From Lactifluus volemus (lineage: Eukaryota; Basidiomycota; Agaricomycetes; Russulales; Russulaceae): a stretch of DNA of 64,000 bases. The position numbers were made by a program, and so were the translations under genes. Positions 46,037 to 57,742 of this stretch are shown one piece after another. The notes beneath the pieces were generated by a model. The model was not told the DNA's origin, did not search any database, and saw only the letters and a program-made list of their open reading frames with translations. Every line of letters starts with the position of its first letter. The stretch's first letter is position 1. The DNA lies in contig WTXI01000031.1 in assembly GCA_022376515.1 (NCBI GenBank), positions 248,001 through 312,000 of the forward strand, given 5' to 3'.

Positions 46037-47348
46037 GGTTGTACTGTACGCTCAATGAAGATACTATCACCCAGGGGAGAAGAAGCCTGAGTCTTAGTTC
46101 TTCGTGACTGTATCGCTAGATTTTATATCAATTTCGGCATTCATAGTAGAAACAAACTTCACAGTGGCGCACCCAGGGCTGGGAAATTGTCTTTGCAAAC
46201 ATGTTTTCCGGTTTAGTGAGAAATCCAACCTACTTTGCTCCGTCTCATGGTAACGCTCACGCATGCCTGGTCCGGGTAAAATTTAAGAAGCCGGCTCATC
46301 ACATATCTCCCTAGCGCGCAGTTCAATTTGCAAGGGGCCAAGGGCTCGGATCTCTTGGTCGATCGGCCGCCAACCATGGCGAGTAATAAATTGTTGAATC
46401 GACCGCGGGGTGAATATAGAGTGTGAAACGGTATCTTATCTCAGGTGCGGGGACATGCATAGGGGGCTGCTACGCCCAAACCAGTGAGCGTGCTCCCGCT
46501 TGGTCAGTAAGTGAGGGGCGGTTAGCGACAAAGCGCCCGAGCCTAATATAGTTGGGACTATGCTGTCTAAATAGTACTAGTACTGTATGGGCCAGGTACA
46601 GTAGCACGCAACTTGGTCATCAAGAGAAAATCAGGGTGAAATAACGGGATTATTCTGTCTAAATAGTACTAGTACTGTATGGGCCATGTACGGTAGCTCG
46701 CAGTGCTGTCATCAAGAGAAAATTGGGATGAAGAAACCTTATTGAATGATCCCGATTGGCTCCAGTTATAACAAACTGCCGCCATGTTCGTTTGCGCTTT
46801 GGACTGGAAAGAGGTAAACAATCAAACTGTCGTTTTATATCTCCACCTCCGAGCCTGACTAGCCAATGGTAGCAGAGGCATAGACCATCCACTGGCAGGG
46901 CGCAGAGGAAAGAAGTTCCTTCTCCGCGGGCTCGATAAATTGCTTCATGAAGCCTGAAGGCCTGAAGGCCTGAAATCGGACAAGGGTGAAAAGCATAGTT
47001 AAAATTTCAGGGTGACCCAGGACAGTCAAGTTGATCGCGAGGCCATTGGATAGTATAAATGGTGCTGCCTCCCGGTATGAAGACCTGCTTGAGAGGGAGA
47101 GTATTGGAGTTGTGAGTAAAGTTGGTCATGTGATACAGTACCCGTCGGACGCCACGCTCAGAGCCTTTGACTCTCCGACGCTGTCAAGCATCTACGGTAC
47201 CTTCACGTGCCGTCTCACATATCGATCAAAAACGAACCGTTTGCGAGCAAAGGTAACAATGTAATGCTTAAAACTTTGGTGGCCCTGACTTTATGCATCA
47301 TGAATGCAGCTAAGCAAAATATTGGCAGGGAAACCGCGCAGCTCTTCT
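46037..47348. other. Intergenic with tandem repeat
   Basis: Promoters of the P450 (minus) and HAD (plus) genes. It contains the two-unit repeat at 46554-46737. No gene recognised. Confidence 0.5.
46554..46737. repeat. Two tandem copies of a 92-nt unit
   Basis: Units 46554-46645 and 46646-46737, about 85% alike by eye. Both contain the near-palindromic TAGTACTAGTACTGTA followed by GGGCCA and end in ATCAAGAGAAAAT plus about 17 nt. The same TACTAGTAC word recurs near 11835 and 58650. Confidence 0.85.
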
Positions 47349-48389
47349 ATGATCAAAATGGGTTTTGGCAAGAAAATTGAATACGTGATATTTGACGTAG
47401 ATGGTGCATTCAACCGTAAATTTGAATCTGACAGATCCATGACAACCCAATTGTTCACAGGTCTGATGATCGATTCAGAGCGAGTGTACACGGATGTCAC
47501 AAGTAACTAGCAAAGCTCGCTCAGCCGCCTTGGGCCTCCCATCCAGTTGACCCGTTGCGCAGATGAAATTCTTGCACCGTATGGCGCCAAGATGACTTGG
47601 GAAATCAAGGCAGGCCTTATGGGCAAGAGTACGTCACCCGCTTCCAATTCCAGCGAAACAAACCACAGGAGCTTATCTGATCACTGCACGGAATCCTACT
47701 TGCTTCAGCCGAGCGCCCCGCAGCAGCTCACCTACTCTCCTTCTTCCCCGATATCCCGCTGACGATCGACGACTACCTCGCCCAGCGCACCCCGTTACAA
47801 AACGCACGTTGGCCCCACGTGCAGCTGCTTCCCGGCGTCGAGCGACTCGTCGCGCACCTCGCGGCCCACCGTATTCCCATCGCAATTGCGACGAGCTCGG
47901 TGCGGCGCAACTTTGAACGCAAGACGGGGCACCTGCAGCACGTGTTTGCGCACTTTGCTGGGCACATTGTATGCGGAAGCGATAATGAGGCTGGCCGCGG
48001 AAAACCATTCCCTGACATATTCCTCGCCGCCGCTAGAACGCTTGGGAGAGACGTCGGTCCTAACGAGGGAGACTTGGTCGGGGAGGCTGAGCGCGAGGAG
48101 CGGGCACGCGGGCTGGTATTCGAAGATGCGATACCGGGTGTGCAGGCCGGTAAACGTGCCGGGATGAACCGTACGTGTGCCCTTTTTCGCTGCGTCTCTG
48201 CTTATCTCCCCCTTCTTGAGAGTAGTGGTCTGGGTTCCGGATGAGAACCTTCTTGGAGTTGAGTCCTCGGGGCAGGTTACGGAGAAACCTGATCAAATTC
48301 TCCGCTCGTTGGAAGCTTTCGTTCCAGAGGATTGGGGTTTACCTTCATATGACGCAGTGGTCGAGCAACAGACCCAGGCAGAGGCTTGA
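47349..48389 (+). CDS. HAD-superfamily phosphatase (HDHD1/pseudouridine-5'-phosphatase type)
   Basis: Haloacid-dehalogenase phosphohydrolase, closest to the family of HDHD1 and fungal DOG/GPP-like enzymes that act on small phosphate esters. Five exons: 47349-47403, 47461-47502, 47563-47628, 47709-48170, 48223-48389; 792 nt, 263 residues. Motif I IEYVIFDVDGLMIDSE with the DxD nucleophile and acid, cap helices (TNEILAPYGAKMTWEIKAGL), motif II IAIATSS, motif III Lys in GRGKPFPD, motif IV VFEDAIPGV. Exon 1 is interrupted right after motif I. Between motif III and IV there is an acidic insert with GEAEREERARG. Cytosolic, no targeting signal. Two ATGs in frame (47349, 47358) are both possible starts. 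The exact substrate is not readable from sequence. Confidence 0.88.
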
Positions 48390-48904
48390 ATGCCGGTATG
48401 AAAGGGACACGAGGTACACAATACATTAGATTTACACGGCAGAGGTGCTGGTCAGTCGTCTAGGGTCATCAACTGGCTAGTTATACACCCCTGCTACTCT
48501 TCTTTTTCTCTCCTTTCAAGTTCTCTTGTGGGGTGCAACGATGGGCGTGGTAACAGACAAATATCATTCATGATCGATGCTGATTAATTCATGTCTTAAC
48601 GATAATCCCACGTTGCAGCCTACGCGTTGTTGTCGAGTGGCGGCCCCGACTTCAACAATAAACATGAACTCTGATTGACCTGATTTAAACGCACCTCAAT
48701 AGATCTAGTTCCTTTTCTTTTTCGACGTGACTCATCGATAAGAAGACGTTTCAATTAAGAGGAGCACCTAAAGGTACAAAGATATGTGTTGATATAATAA
48801 GGACAATGAAGCCTAACTTAGAGTTATCGATCGAGCTAACCACTATATAATCAGTCCTTTGTCCAAATCTTACTACAAGTCTTCCGGGGTGGTCACGGCC
48901 GATG
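48390..48904. other. Convergent intergenic region
   Basis: 3' sides of the HAD gene and the coiled-coil gene. AT-rich; nothing recognisable. Confidence 0.5.
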
Positions 48905-49716
48905 CTAACGTAGCAGAGAAACTCCTTGTTGAGGCTGATACATCAACGCCCAAATTTGTTGCTCCGACTCGGAGTAAACCTCTGTCGGAGCATAGGACTC
49001 GGATCGCTGTGACTCGGATGCTCTCTCTTCCTCGTCATCGTCGCACGCCTTCATGGTGGACTCGGACTCGGACAACTCCGATACATAGTCGTCGTCGAAC
49101 GTACCCTCCTTCATCTTTCGCTCGATCATCCTGTCTATCTCATCCGCCTCGCGATCCAAATGTTCTGCGCGCTGTTTCAGCGCCCACGACTCCATCCTCA
49201 GCCACTTGGCCTTCTGTTCATAATAGATGCGCCTTGCATCCTGACGACGCTGCAGTTCTACTTCTAACCGCGCAGCTTCCACGTCAGCGCAGGCCTGCGC
49301 ATCTTGACGAGACCGGATCTGGATCTCCCCACCCGCATCCGAAGATACAGTGGATCCCTCCTGCAGTCCCCATGATTGACCGCTTTCCATCCCCTTACTG
49401 GGTTGTTGGATGTCAAGGGTGGAGGGGTGTACTGCATTTCGGTGTGGAGCGCGTAGCTCCGTGGCGTCCGCTATGTCTAGAGGGAAAGTGGCATCAGCGC
49501 TCTGCAAAAGATTCTCCGTCCGGACTCAGACAAACATTCTGACGGATCCACCTTTCTGCCTGTATTCCGTGTAGACAGGCGGGGACGCGATGTGGAAGGT
49601 ACCACGGGCGACTCATAGAACGATTCGAACACTGGCATGAAGCTAACTTGGTCGCAATATTCCACCTTGGTCTTGTCTTTAGAGCGAAGATTGTATCCGT
49701 GGATGGTGCCAGTCAT
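48905..49716 (-). CDS. Hypothetical coiled-coil protein
   Basis: Not recognised. Two exons, 49716-49536 and 49476-48905, joined by a 59-nt GT-AG intron; 753 nt, 250 residues. The start reads MTGTIHGYNLRSKDK, followed by a Ser/Thr/Pro-rich part. About residues 110-190 form a charged helix, probable coiled coil (AARLEVELQRRQDARRIYYE, QRAEHLDREADEIDRMIERK), then an acidic Ser-rich tail (SELSESEST, DDDEEERASESQRSES). Resembles small coiled-coil proteins encoded near mobile DNA in Agaricomycetes, but I have no motif proving that. The frame sum and the well-placed intron support a real gene. Confidence 0.55.
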
Positions 49717-50991
49717 GTTGCAAAAGGTTTCTGAATCAAGGTGACGAGGAGAACGAGGGGTTTGAAGGTAAGCAAGAATCGAAACGTTGGGAAATGTTGT
49801 GCTGATGTCTGTTGCCCGAGTGTCGGCTTTATGTATTCAGAGTCAGTCTCTTCTCGGCTTTTTTGGACTGGTTGACCATTTTGCGACCAATCTGTCATTT
49901 GTGGACGCGGTGCATCCAGAGGTTTGTGGTTTTTACTTTGACAAACTTGGAAATGGTTCAAACTTCACAATTGTTCGAAACCAGACAATGGAAGGCCCGA
50001 CTCGGAGTCCGTTATGATTGCTATGATAGCCACATTACACAAGCAGCGGAGGAAGCGGTAGAGTGGAGGGGACCGTGCCACACATCGGTCGCAGGAGTCG
50101 GGCACTCTGGCGGTTAAGTTATGTCACTGGTACTTTGTCCATATCATACTTTTTAATGTCGATATCGAACGACCAACATGCCGTTGACCAGCTGTATTAG
50201 GCCTTATACCTCTGGAGAGTCTGCCCCCCACCACCACCACACAATAGTCAGAAAACCTCGGTGCGCACGAAGTTTGTTGCGCGCAACTGATTCCAGCCAC
50301 GCATTGAACTGATTGAAAATCATCAAACCAGTGAATCATGCCGTCTCGACGCGAAAGCCGCACACGCATCAGTAAAGATGGTCGGTGCTCAGCGCTCAGC
50401 GCTCAGCGGCTAACGTGCGCTACCCGAGTTCCGAATTGGCGCCCAGAGGGGGATAGTCAGGATCGCCACTGGCGTCTCCCCGGAGTTCGATCCGGTTACG
50501 ACACTGCCTGCTGAGCCTTGTCTGAGGTGACTCGGAACGTTCTATTCGGGTCATGAACCCACCGTTGAGGCTGCGTAGCATGAAAAGACATCAGCGGACT
50601 TTTCTTCCGTTGAGGGAGAAGGATGTGTCACTACTAAGCTCTGACACTCCTGACTCCAGGACCTTGGATCTGATACCTTACTCTTACGTCTCATCTAAGA
50701 ACGATGTCTTGTAGTCAACTTGAAAGTGAAACAGCCCAAGAACTGAATGAACGGAAAAAAACATATTTCCTTCAAGTTGTACACCTCCCTCGGAGTTTTC
50801 ACGTAGGTGTACATATAATCCATCGTCCCGGAGATATGGACAAGTGCATTGCCGGGAAGATATGAGCATCTGTGGTACGATCATGAGATAACTCTGAATT
50901 GGAGATGTGTACTGTCAAGGCACAGCACTGGCACGTGCCTGCATTGCATGTTGCGACATTTTCTAGGCTGCCATGCGGCGCAGACTTCGCT
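49717..50991. other. Intergenic
   Basis: Divergent promoters of the coiled-coil and small membrane protein genes. A tRNA-like B-box word near 50485 does not fold as a tRNA. Nothing else found. Confidence 0.5.
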
Positions 50992-51874
50992 ATGTCAGAA
51001 CCAAGCCCAGACATCGAAAATCAGGCCGACCGGAATCAGTCTGAGCCTAAGAGTCCAGATTCAGATCCAAGGGCGGCCAATTTGAAGTCTGTCACTGATG
51101 CGATCAACTCCAAAGGAAAGGACGAATCGCCACGTTCTTCGCGCTCATTATTACCGACGGACGTGCCAGTGGCGGATTCTAAACGGGAAGAGGGCCAGCA
51201 AATCCGCCCACATTTAGGTGTCAAATTGACAGGATACCGGTTGCTCAACATCGTTGTCTTATTGGCGTTTTGTATCCGAAAGGGGGACGTGCTACTAGCG
51301 TTGACTCATTGCAGACAAACGGTGGTCTCAGCGACGCCGGAATTGGTGGCAGGGATATTCATGGCCGTCTTGTGAGCTTTTTCGTTCGTTCAGTGGATGG
51401 TGGGGGTGACTGGATCGTGTCGAGTTGACTTTGGCCATGCCTAGACTATACTGGTTTGGACGGTTTGAGTCTAGACTCGACTGGCCGCTCTTCTTCCATG
51501 TCGATTTGGGTCCTCTCATTCTGAGGTTACTTCGTTATGAAGGTGCGTGCTGCTTGCGTGGTTGTCGTGTTCAGTAGCAAACGAGTGGGTCGTGCTGATT
51601 GTCCGGAGCAGCGCATAATATCATCCGCATGCTGGTTCCGGTGGAAGGGTTGGTTTCTATGCGTATATTTGCGATCCAGCCACCGACACCGAGGGGTTCC
51701 TCCTGGATTATTGTGGTCCTATTCTGGATATCTGCAAGCGTTGTTTGCCACCTTGTCTTCTTCACTCATGCCTTTGTCTTATGGTTTCTGGTGGATGTTT
51801 GGGAAGCTCCACAGAGACTGTTGTTTGCCAGAGTCAAGCATGCGGCGCGTCACGCCTGGTTCGAGGATCGATGA
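50992..51874 (+). CDS. Hypothetical small membrane protein
   Basis: Not assigned. Three exons, 50992-51371, 51445-51542, 51612-51874; 741 nt, 246 residues, phases and GT-AG sites all fit. Residues 1-75 are hydrophilic and charged (MSEPSPDIENQADRNQ, then Ser/Lys/Asp-rich), probably cytosolic. Hydrophobic segments: about 84-100 (LLNIVVLLAFCIRKG), about 115-133 (AGIFMAVLLYWFGRF), a short one before RLLRYE, and a long paired one near 190-220 (SSWIIVVLFWISASVV, LVFFTHAFVLWFLVDVW). The YWFGRFE-type motif after the second segment is a pattern I associate with unnamed Agaricomycete membrane proteins. Basic C-terminus. Function unknown. Confidence 0.6.
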
Positions 51875-52756
51875 AGTATCTTTTACATTTGTGTATCATT
51901 CCTTCCAGAAGTGTATTACCATTGGCATACTATAGTCGTCGGATCGATGTCTTAGAATGTAACACCACTGCCAGCCCATTACTATTCATTCTAAACGTAT
52001 GAACGCATGAATTTTGGCCAATCCACGCCCAACCTATGTGAGACGTACGAACAGACCATGATCGTGAGCTTGAAGGGCCCCAAACACTGCAAGCAAAAAG
52101 TCAAGAACACCCGGTCTTGGACTACTGCCAAAGCAGTTTTTACACGTATCTATCTCTCTGCAGTCACGCTGAGGATGGCATTGAGAAGATCCCACCATCA
52201 TCGCTGAACGGAGGATACTTTGCCTCTAACGGCAAGGGAGATCAGGGCGCCGGATTTCTCTAGACATCTTTGCGAAGGTCATGTGTGAAGGGTAATATGG
52301 ACCGGGAACAAAAATATCGCGTTCGGGACCAGAGGTTTAGCGCTTAGCTGAGGTCCTCATGATCAACACTGCCCGTCATCTGAACCTCGTGACCCGCCTC
52401 CGTCGCTGACTTGCACAGCTTCCTGATTTCTATAACGAGATAGTATACAGATGTATAAGTTAGTTCCTGGATGAAGCGGTGATGAAGCTCCAATCGTTCG
52501 TGGATAGAAATAGTAAGATCCGGGCATGAGGCAGCGTGGCTGTGGGCGGATGTGACGGGCGTAAAGCAGTTTCGGCTTCCCTACTACAGCAACTTACCTC
52601 CTGGCGCAAAGAATTTACGTCTTTCACCACCCCTCTTGGTCCGGTAGCTATTCTCTATAAAAAGAGGTCAGAAAGGATAACACTTCACACCCACTCTGAG
52701 CCATCGTCACCACCAACTCTTCTCAGCGTCTTCAACAATAATTCCGACGATCGAAA
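51875..52756. other. Intergenic upstream of aminotransferase
   Basis: A TATA-like TATAAAAAG at about 52655-52663 lies about 100 nt upstream of the aminotransferase start. No gene seen. Confidence 0.5.
52655..52663 (+). promoter_or_regulatory. TATA-like box of aminotransferase gene
   Basis: TATAAAAAG about 95-100 nt upstream of the start codon at 52757, in an otherwise gene-free stretch. Confidence 0.5.
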
Positions 52757-54586
52757 ATGTCCCTCGGACAAAAATTGTTTTGGACGGCGTCTCGCAACGC
52801 ACGGGTAGTTGCCTCTCAAGTACAGTGAATTCTAGTTTGTTTTTTCCGACCCGCCAGCACAGTTTATTCAACATCCAACCTCCGCTCAACAGAACACGGT
52901 CAGTAGCGACCAATCCGACTCTCGACTTTGGACATCGTCATGTCTCCAAAGGCTTAAACCGCCTCACGGAAGATGTGATTGAGAAAGCACAGGGTTCGTG
53001 GGTCACGATGCGTAGTGGGCGAACATTGCTCGATTTTACATGCGGCATCGGTGTTACGAACTTGGGTGCGTCCAGAGAGAACCTTTTTTTTTCTCGGTTG
53101 TCTGACGGGACACCATAACTTTAGGACATTGTCATCCTAAAGTGAGCAAAGCTGCGGCGGATCAATGTCACAATCTCGTTCATGGACAGGTAAATACTAT
53201 CCCTCCCTCCCTCATCGTCGTTTCTTGGCGACCCTAAACCCAGGACAGTGCAGTATCGCATTCCACGACCCATATCTTGGCCTCATTGAACGCCTGCTCC
53301 CCATCATGCCGCATCCTTCACTCGACTCGTTCTTTTTCACAAATTCCGGTTCCGAAGCGATCGAGGCTGCCCTCAAGATGGTGCGTGGCATCACGCGTAA
53401 GCAAAACATAATCACGATGCAGGGTGCGTACCACGGGCGCACCTTCGGCGCGATGGCAATCACGAAGAGCAAAACAATATACGCCGACGGGTCCTCGCCA
53501 TTGATGGCAAGCTATCTCTCCCCCTCTTCGTGACCGATGTCTTACTACGTGGATGTGTGGCTGGCTACCAGCCAGGCGTGTTAACAGCGCCGTTCCCTTA
53601 TTGGCACCACTTTAATACCACACCGGGCGCAGACGACTCTGAGCTCGTGCGCGCGTCGCTGTATCAGCTTGAGCTGGTGCTCTCCCAGCAGAGTGCGCCG
53701 ACGGATACCTCAGCCATCATCATCGAGCCCGTTCTCGGTGAGGGCGGGTACGTCCCCGCTCCACCGGCTTTCTTGCAAGGGCTTCGCCACATCTGCGACA
53801 AATATGGTTTGCTTCTCATCATCGATGAGGTGCAGTGTGGGTTTGGAAGGACAGGACGTATGTTTAATATCGAGTACAGTGGGGTGAGACCGGATATCAT
53901 GGTCTGTGCTAAGGTGTGTTCCCTATTATTCTTGTTGGGTCATTTACAGAGCGTCTGTGCTAGGGCCTGGCCAATGGCTTCCCACTCAGCGCGGTCATCA
54001 GTCGGAAGGAGTTGATGGATCAAGTCAAGCCAGGAACGATGGTGAGGTTACAACTCTGTCAAGCTAGCCTCGTGACTAAAGTTGAGATGTAGGGAGGAAC
54101 GTACGCCGGAAATGCCGTGTCATGCGCTGCAGCCATCGCGGTTGTAGATGCGTTTGAAGAGGAGAAGATACTCGAAAATGTTAATGCTCGGTGTGTCCCA
54201 TCATGCCGTTGTTCTGATTGCCTGTGCTGAATGGTTGGCTCCCCTTGCGTAGCTCTGCAGAGCTCTTCAAAGCGCTCAGGGAACTGAGGGCCAACCCCAT
54301 TATAGGACCGCACATCCTCGACGTGCGAGGACAAGGGTTGATGGTCGCCGTCGAATTCGCATCTCCCTCGCACTCGACATTCGATCCTGCAGTTAAAAAG
54401 GACGCTCCCCCGAACCTGGCGGCCAAAGTGTCGAAGCGGTGCCTCGAAAAGGGCATGCTTTTACTTACGACATCAGTTTACGAGACGGTTCGGTTCATCC
54501 CAGCCCTGAATATCTCGGCGGAGGAACTCGCAAAGGGTATCAACATCTTCAAGGAGGCAGTTCAGGAGGTCATCCGAGGAGTGTAA
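52757..54586 (+). CDS. Class III aminotransferase, 4-aminobutyrate type, mitochondrial
   Basis: PLP-dependent fold-type I enzyme of the omega/GABA aminotransferase group; family members transfer the amino group of 4-aminobutyrate to 2-oxoglutarate. Eight exons: 52757-52819, 52858-53065, 53125-53189, 53249-53506, 53572-53913, 53964-54041, 54093-54190, 54253-54586; 1,446 nt, 481 residues. The N-terminus (MSLGQKLFWTASRNARVV) is basic, without acidic residues, as in mitochondrial presequences. Motifs: GHCHPKVSKAAADQCHNLVH, FFFTNSGSEAIEAALKMVR, GAYHGRTFG, IIEPVLGEGGY, LLIIDEVQCGFGRTG with the PLP-binding Asp, MVCAKGLANGFPLS with the Schiff-base Lys across a splice site, GGTYAGNAVSCAAA. The fourth intron is GC-AG (53507-53571). 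Exon 2 follows a 38-nt intron; the first exon is supported by phase and by the targeting signal. Exact substrate unproven. Confidence 0.88.
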
Positions 54587-55471
54587 ATGTACCGCCAGGG
54601 GCAATAGCCAGAGTAGTTCAAAGCTATCGTCTGGCACCAAGGGCTGCTGACTGTGACCTTTTCAGGGTCAGGCGGTCACCCTTACCTGCCACTGTAAACT
54701 TAGAAAACCCTGAGTTCTGTTGAGTTGTCCAAGTGACGAACCTCAACTCAGGCACACCCAATATTACTTACCGAACCCTTCCTCCCATTTCCTCTCGCGC
54801 TGTATCTAGTCGTCCGATTGCCTGTTCTTGCGTTGTTATTGAGATCCTTGTATGACTAGTATCCGTCCTAGGACAGGTGGCTACAAATTCATATGTTGAA
54901 ACCTTTTGGTGGATAACGAGGGAAAGCTCTTTGTATCGCATACATCTTCAAAGCCTCAAGTTATTCTCCCCGTAGTTGCCAGTCTCCATACAGTAATGCC
55001 ATGCACTCGGACCTCACCGTACGTAAATGGTCCGGGTGCCTATTGTCTTGACGATCCATCGTCAGATTGTCAGTCCCATTCAATTTGTCACGTGACAGGG
55101 GTCAACATGTGGACTAAAGATGGACCGGTCCAATGGTACTGATGCGAGAATTTCCCCAAAACAGTCAGATGCGACCGCGAGGTCAAAATAGACGCAGAGA
55201 TACACAATACAGTACTGTAGCTTGGGAGGGAAGATCATTATCGCGCTCAATGGCCGATGCCCGACTTGACATGTTCTACGCACTGCAATTAATCAATGTC
55301 CACTGAGACCGAGTGCAGTTATAGCGCTTGTTATCGCGGCGATTTCACACGAACACGAGACTAGAATTTTAGGCATCCGCAGCCACACTTAATGGGCGTG
55401 TTTCCGGGATGTCAATGTCAGCTGGTGGCGGCTAGGGCCTCCAATTCATCCCCTTTGTCCTTCCCAGCGAT
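54587..55471. other. Intergenic
   Basis: 3' flank of the aminotransferase and promoter of the RING gene. No recognised gene. Confidence 0.5.
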
Positions 55472-57742
55472 ATGATTCCCCTTACCTTCACTCTACCCAT
55501 TTCTATCGTCTGCTTTGTTTCTGCCTTCTTACCAGTTCGCGCATACATACCTGCTATCCCAACCAACAATACCACCACCGCTATCGCCGACGGACTGAAT
55601 GTCACCGATACCTCGCGGGTTTTTCTCCAGTGGTTTAGCAATCTTGGGTGAGTCGATCGTGCCCTTCTTGCGTGGCTGAATACGGCTTTCCCCCTTCCTT
55701 TACGTTGGATGCCACACAAACGAACGATGTTGGCACGTCAAGTGCCTCGCGGGGAAAGCCCCTCTAGGCCCGACCGTGCGAAGGCGATAGACTCGCTACA
55801 TCACCCGGTCACCGGGTCACCCATGGAGATAAAAGCGTATTCTCCCATCGGCTTGCATATCACACGCGTTCTCCTCGTTTTTTTCTTGTAACCTCTCCAC
55901 TCTTTTGTTGTCCTTCTTTTTCCCATGTATCCCCCTTCTAAATCAATGGATTCTTTTTTTCACACCTAGCTCACCCGGCGTGGACCAGCAAACGGTATCA
56001 TACCAACTTGTCGGATTAAACACTAGTGGGATTAACAAGGTGTGCCCCGCGGTTCGTTTAACCTTTCCTCTTTTCTACGGCTTAACTGTGCGGGGGACTC
56101 GGAAAGGGCGCCCTCGTGCGTTTCTCGGAAGAATATGTGACGAATTCGACGAATGATATGAGTGAGTTGATTAGTTATTAAGTTATCTTGTGATAGGCCC
56201 TTCAGGCCTTAGGGCCCAGCCGTAGTCACCTAATCAATCCACCGCAGCAACTACCTCTTGGATAGCACTCGTCTCATGTGACGCCAACACAACACATTCA
56301 TCAGACTCAGTCGACATTTTCACGCTTGCCAACCAAAGGGGTGCAGTTGGAGCTGTGGCTATTTTTCCTTCTTTTTCAAGATTGGATGGGTATTCATCCT
56401 AATTCGTTCCAGCTCCTCTACTCGGAATGGTCAAGCGCATGCATCATAAACTCCGAATACAAGGATCCCACTACTTTCATACAACTAATGGACATATTCT
56501 CTACCCAGTCTCTGGCATCGGCCCGAGTTATTCTCGGCAGATTTGATACCATCAATAATAGTGTATACGGTAACTATAATGCTGCAATTCTCAACGCCTC
56601 TCGGTCTGCCCTCGATCAAACCATCGCTGCTGGCTACCCCACGTCCCCGGGATATCTATTGGCAACCCTCGACGCATACAATGCTTCAGGTCCTCTCAAT
56701 GTCGCTCTCAATCAAAGTATGGGTCCTCTAACCACGGGCACTGGCACTACGGGGAGTCCCAAGACTACCCTCGCGATGTACATCCATGCATTATTACGCT
56801 CAACCACCAGGTACTCACGCATAACGTGCAGGGTTATTCTTTATGCCATTACTGGTTGCATTGCGGGCCTGTTTGCTGTCGTTATCATCACCGGTGTAGG
56901 CATCTAAGGGTCTCGTATTGGCAGCAGGCACTAATACACAGCCTAGGTCATCCGTGCCATACGGCACCCCGAGCGCTATCGCGTCGACGCTGGCGCTGGA
57001 GACCTTGGCGGACCAGGTCGCGGGGGCGTGCTCACGCGGGCGATCCTCGACACGTTTCCGCTCATCAAGTTTGGAACGCGACGTGACGAGGCAGACCAAG
57101 CGAAGGATCTCGAGGCCCATCGAAATCCGGAGGCATCTGGGTCCGAGACGCGGGATGTCCAAAACGATGCCCCTTCGAGTGCGGACATGGAGCCCCCACG
57201 CGCAATAACAATGGATGCAAGCACAGACGCGGATGAGCTTACTGAGCTGCAACGTGACCGCGACGATCTAACGGATCTCCCACCTGCACGCCCACGAGCC
57301 GGACCCTCGTCTTCTTCCTCATTCGCGCCGGCAGATCCGGATCCGCTACCCGAGTCGATCGGCCGCGAGACGTGCCCGATTTGCATCGTCGATTTCGAGG
57401 ACGGCGATGATGTGCGCGTGCTGCCGTGCGAAGGCAAACACGTCTTTCACCAAGCTTGCGTCGACCCTTGGCTGCTAGAGCTGTCCAGCTCGTGTCCGAT
57501 CTGTCGGCATGGTAAGTAAAACATAAACACGAACTCCGAAGGGTCTGTTGATTTATTTATTATTATTTGTAGATTTCCAAGCGCTGGAGGCTTTACTGGC
57601 AGGAGGAGAGCCTACAGAGCGGCGCGCCTCGCAACAACCACGCTTCTCGCGATACTTGCGCTTTGCACGACGCAGGCACAGACACCGAATGGAGGACGAA
57701 GACCCAACAGATCCTTCGCACCCGCTGGCTCCCATCCAATAG
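55472..57742 (+). CDS. Membrane RING-H2 E3 ubiquitin ligase with luminal PA-like domain
   Basis: Transmembrane RING protein of the PA-TM-RING plan, in which a luminal protease-associated domain and a cytosolic RING sit on endosomal or vacuolar membranes. Seven exons: 55472-55647, 55970-56039, 56107-56161, 56248-56389, 56436-56895, 56947-57511, 57573-57742; 1,638 nt, 545 residues. Signal peptide about 1-25 ([20 protein letters not shown]), Asn-glycosylation-rich luminal part (NNTTT, NVTDTS, NSTND), PA-like core ([25 protein letters not shown]), membrane helix [21 protein letters not shown], juxtamembrane [10 protein letters not shown] and [15 protein letters not shown], acidic linker, then RING-H2 [19 protein letters not shown] with CxxC near SSSCPICRH, and a basic tail. 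Intron 1 is long (322 nt). No break seen. Confidence 0.88.

Noticed and set aside
50480..50520. tRNA-like B-box (GTTCGATCC)
   Set aside because: No matching T-stem, A-box or acceptor stem can be drawn.
55432..55719. 95-codon minus frame
   Set aside because: Opposite the signal-peptide exon and first intron of the RING gene, which has clear homology on plus.
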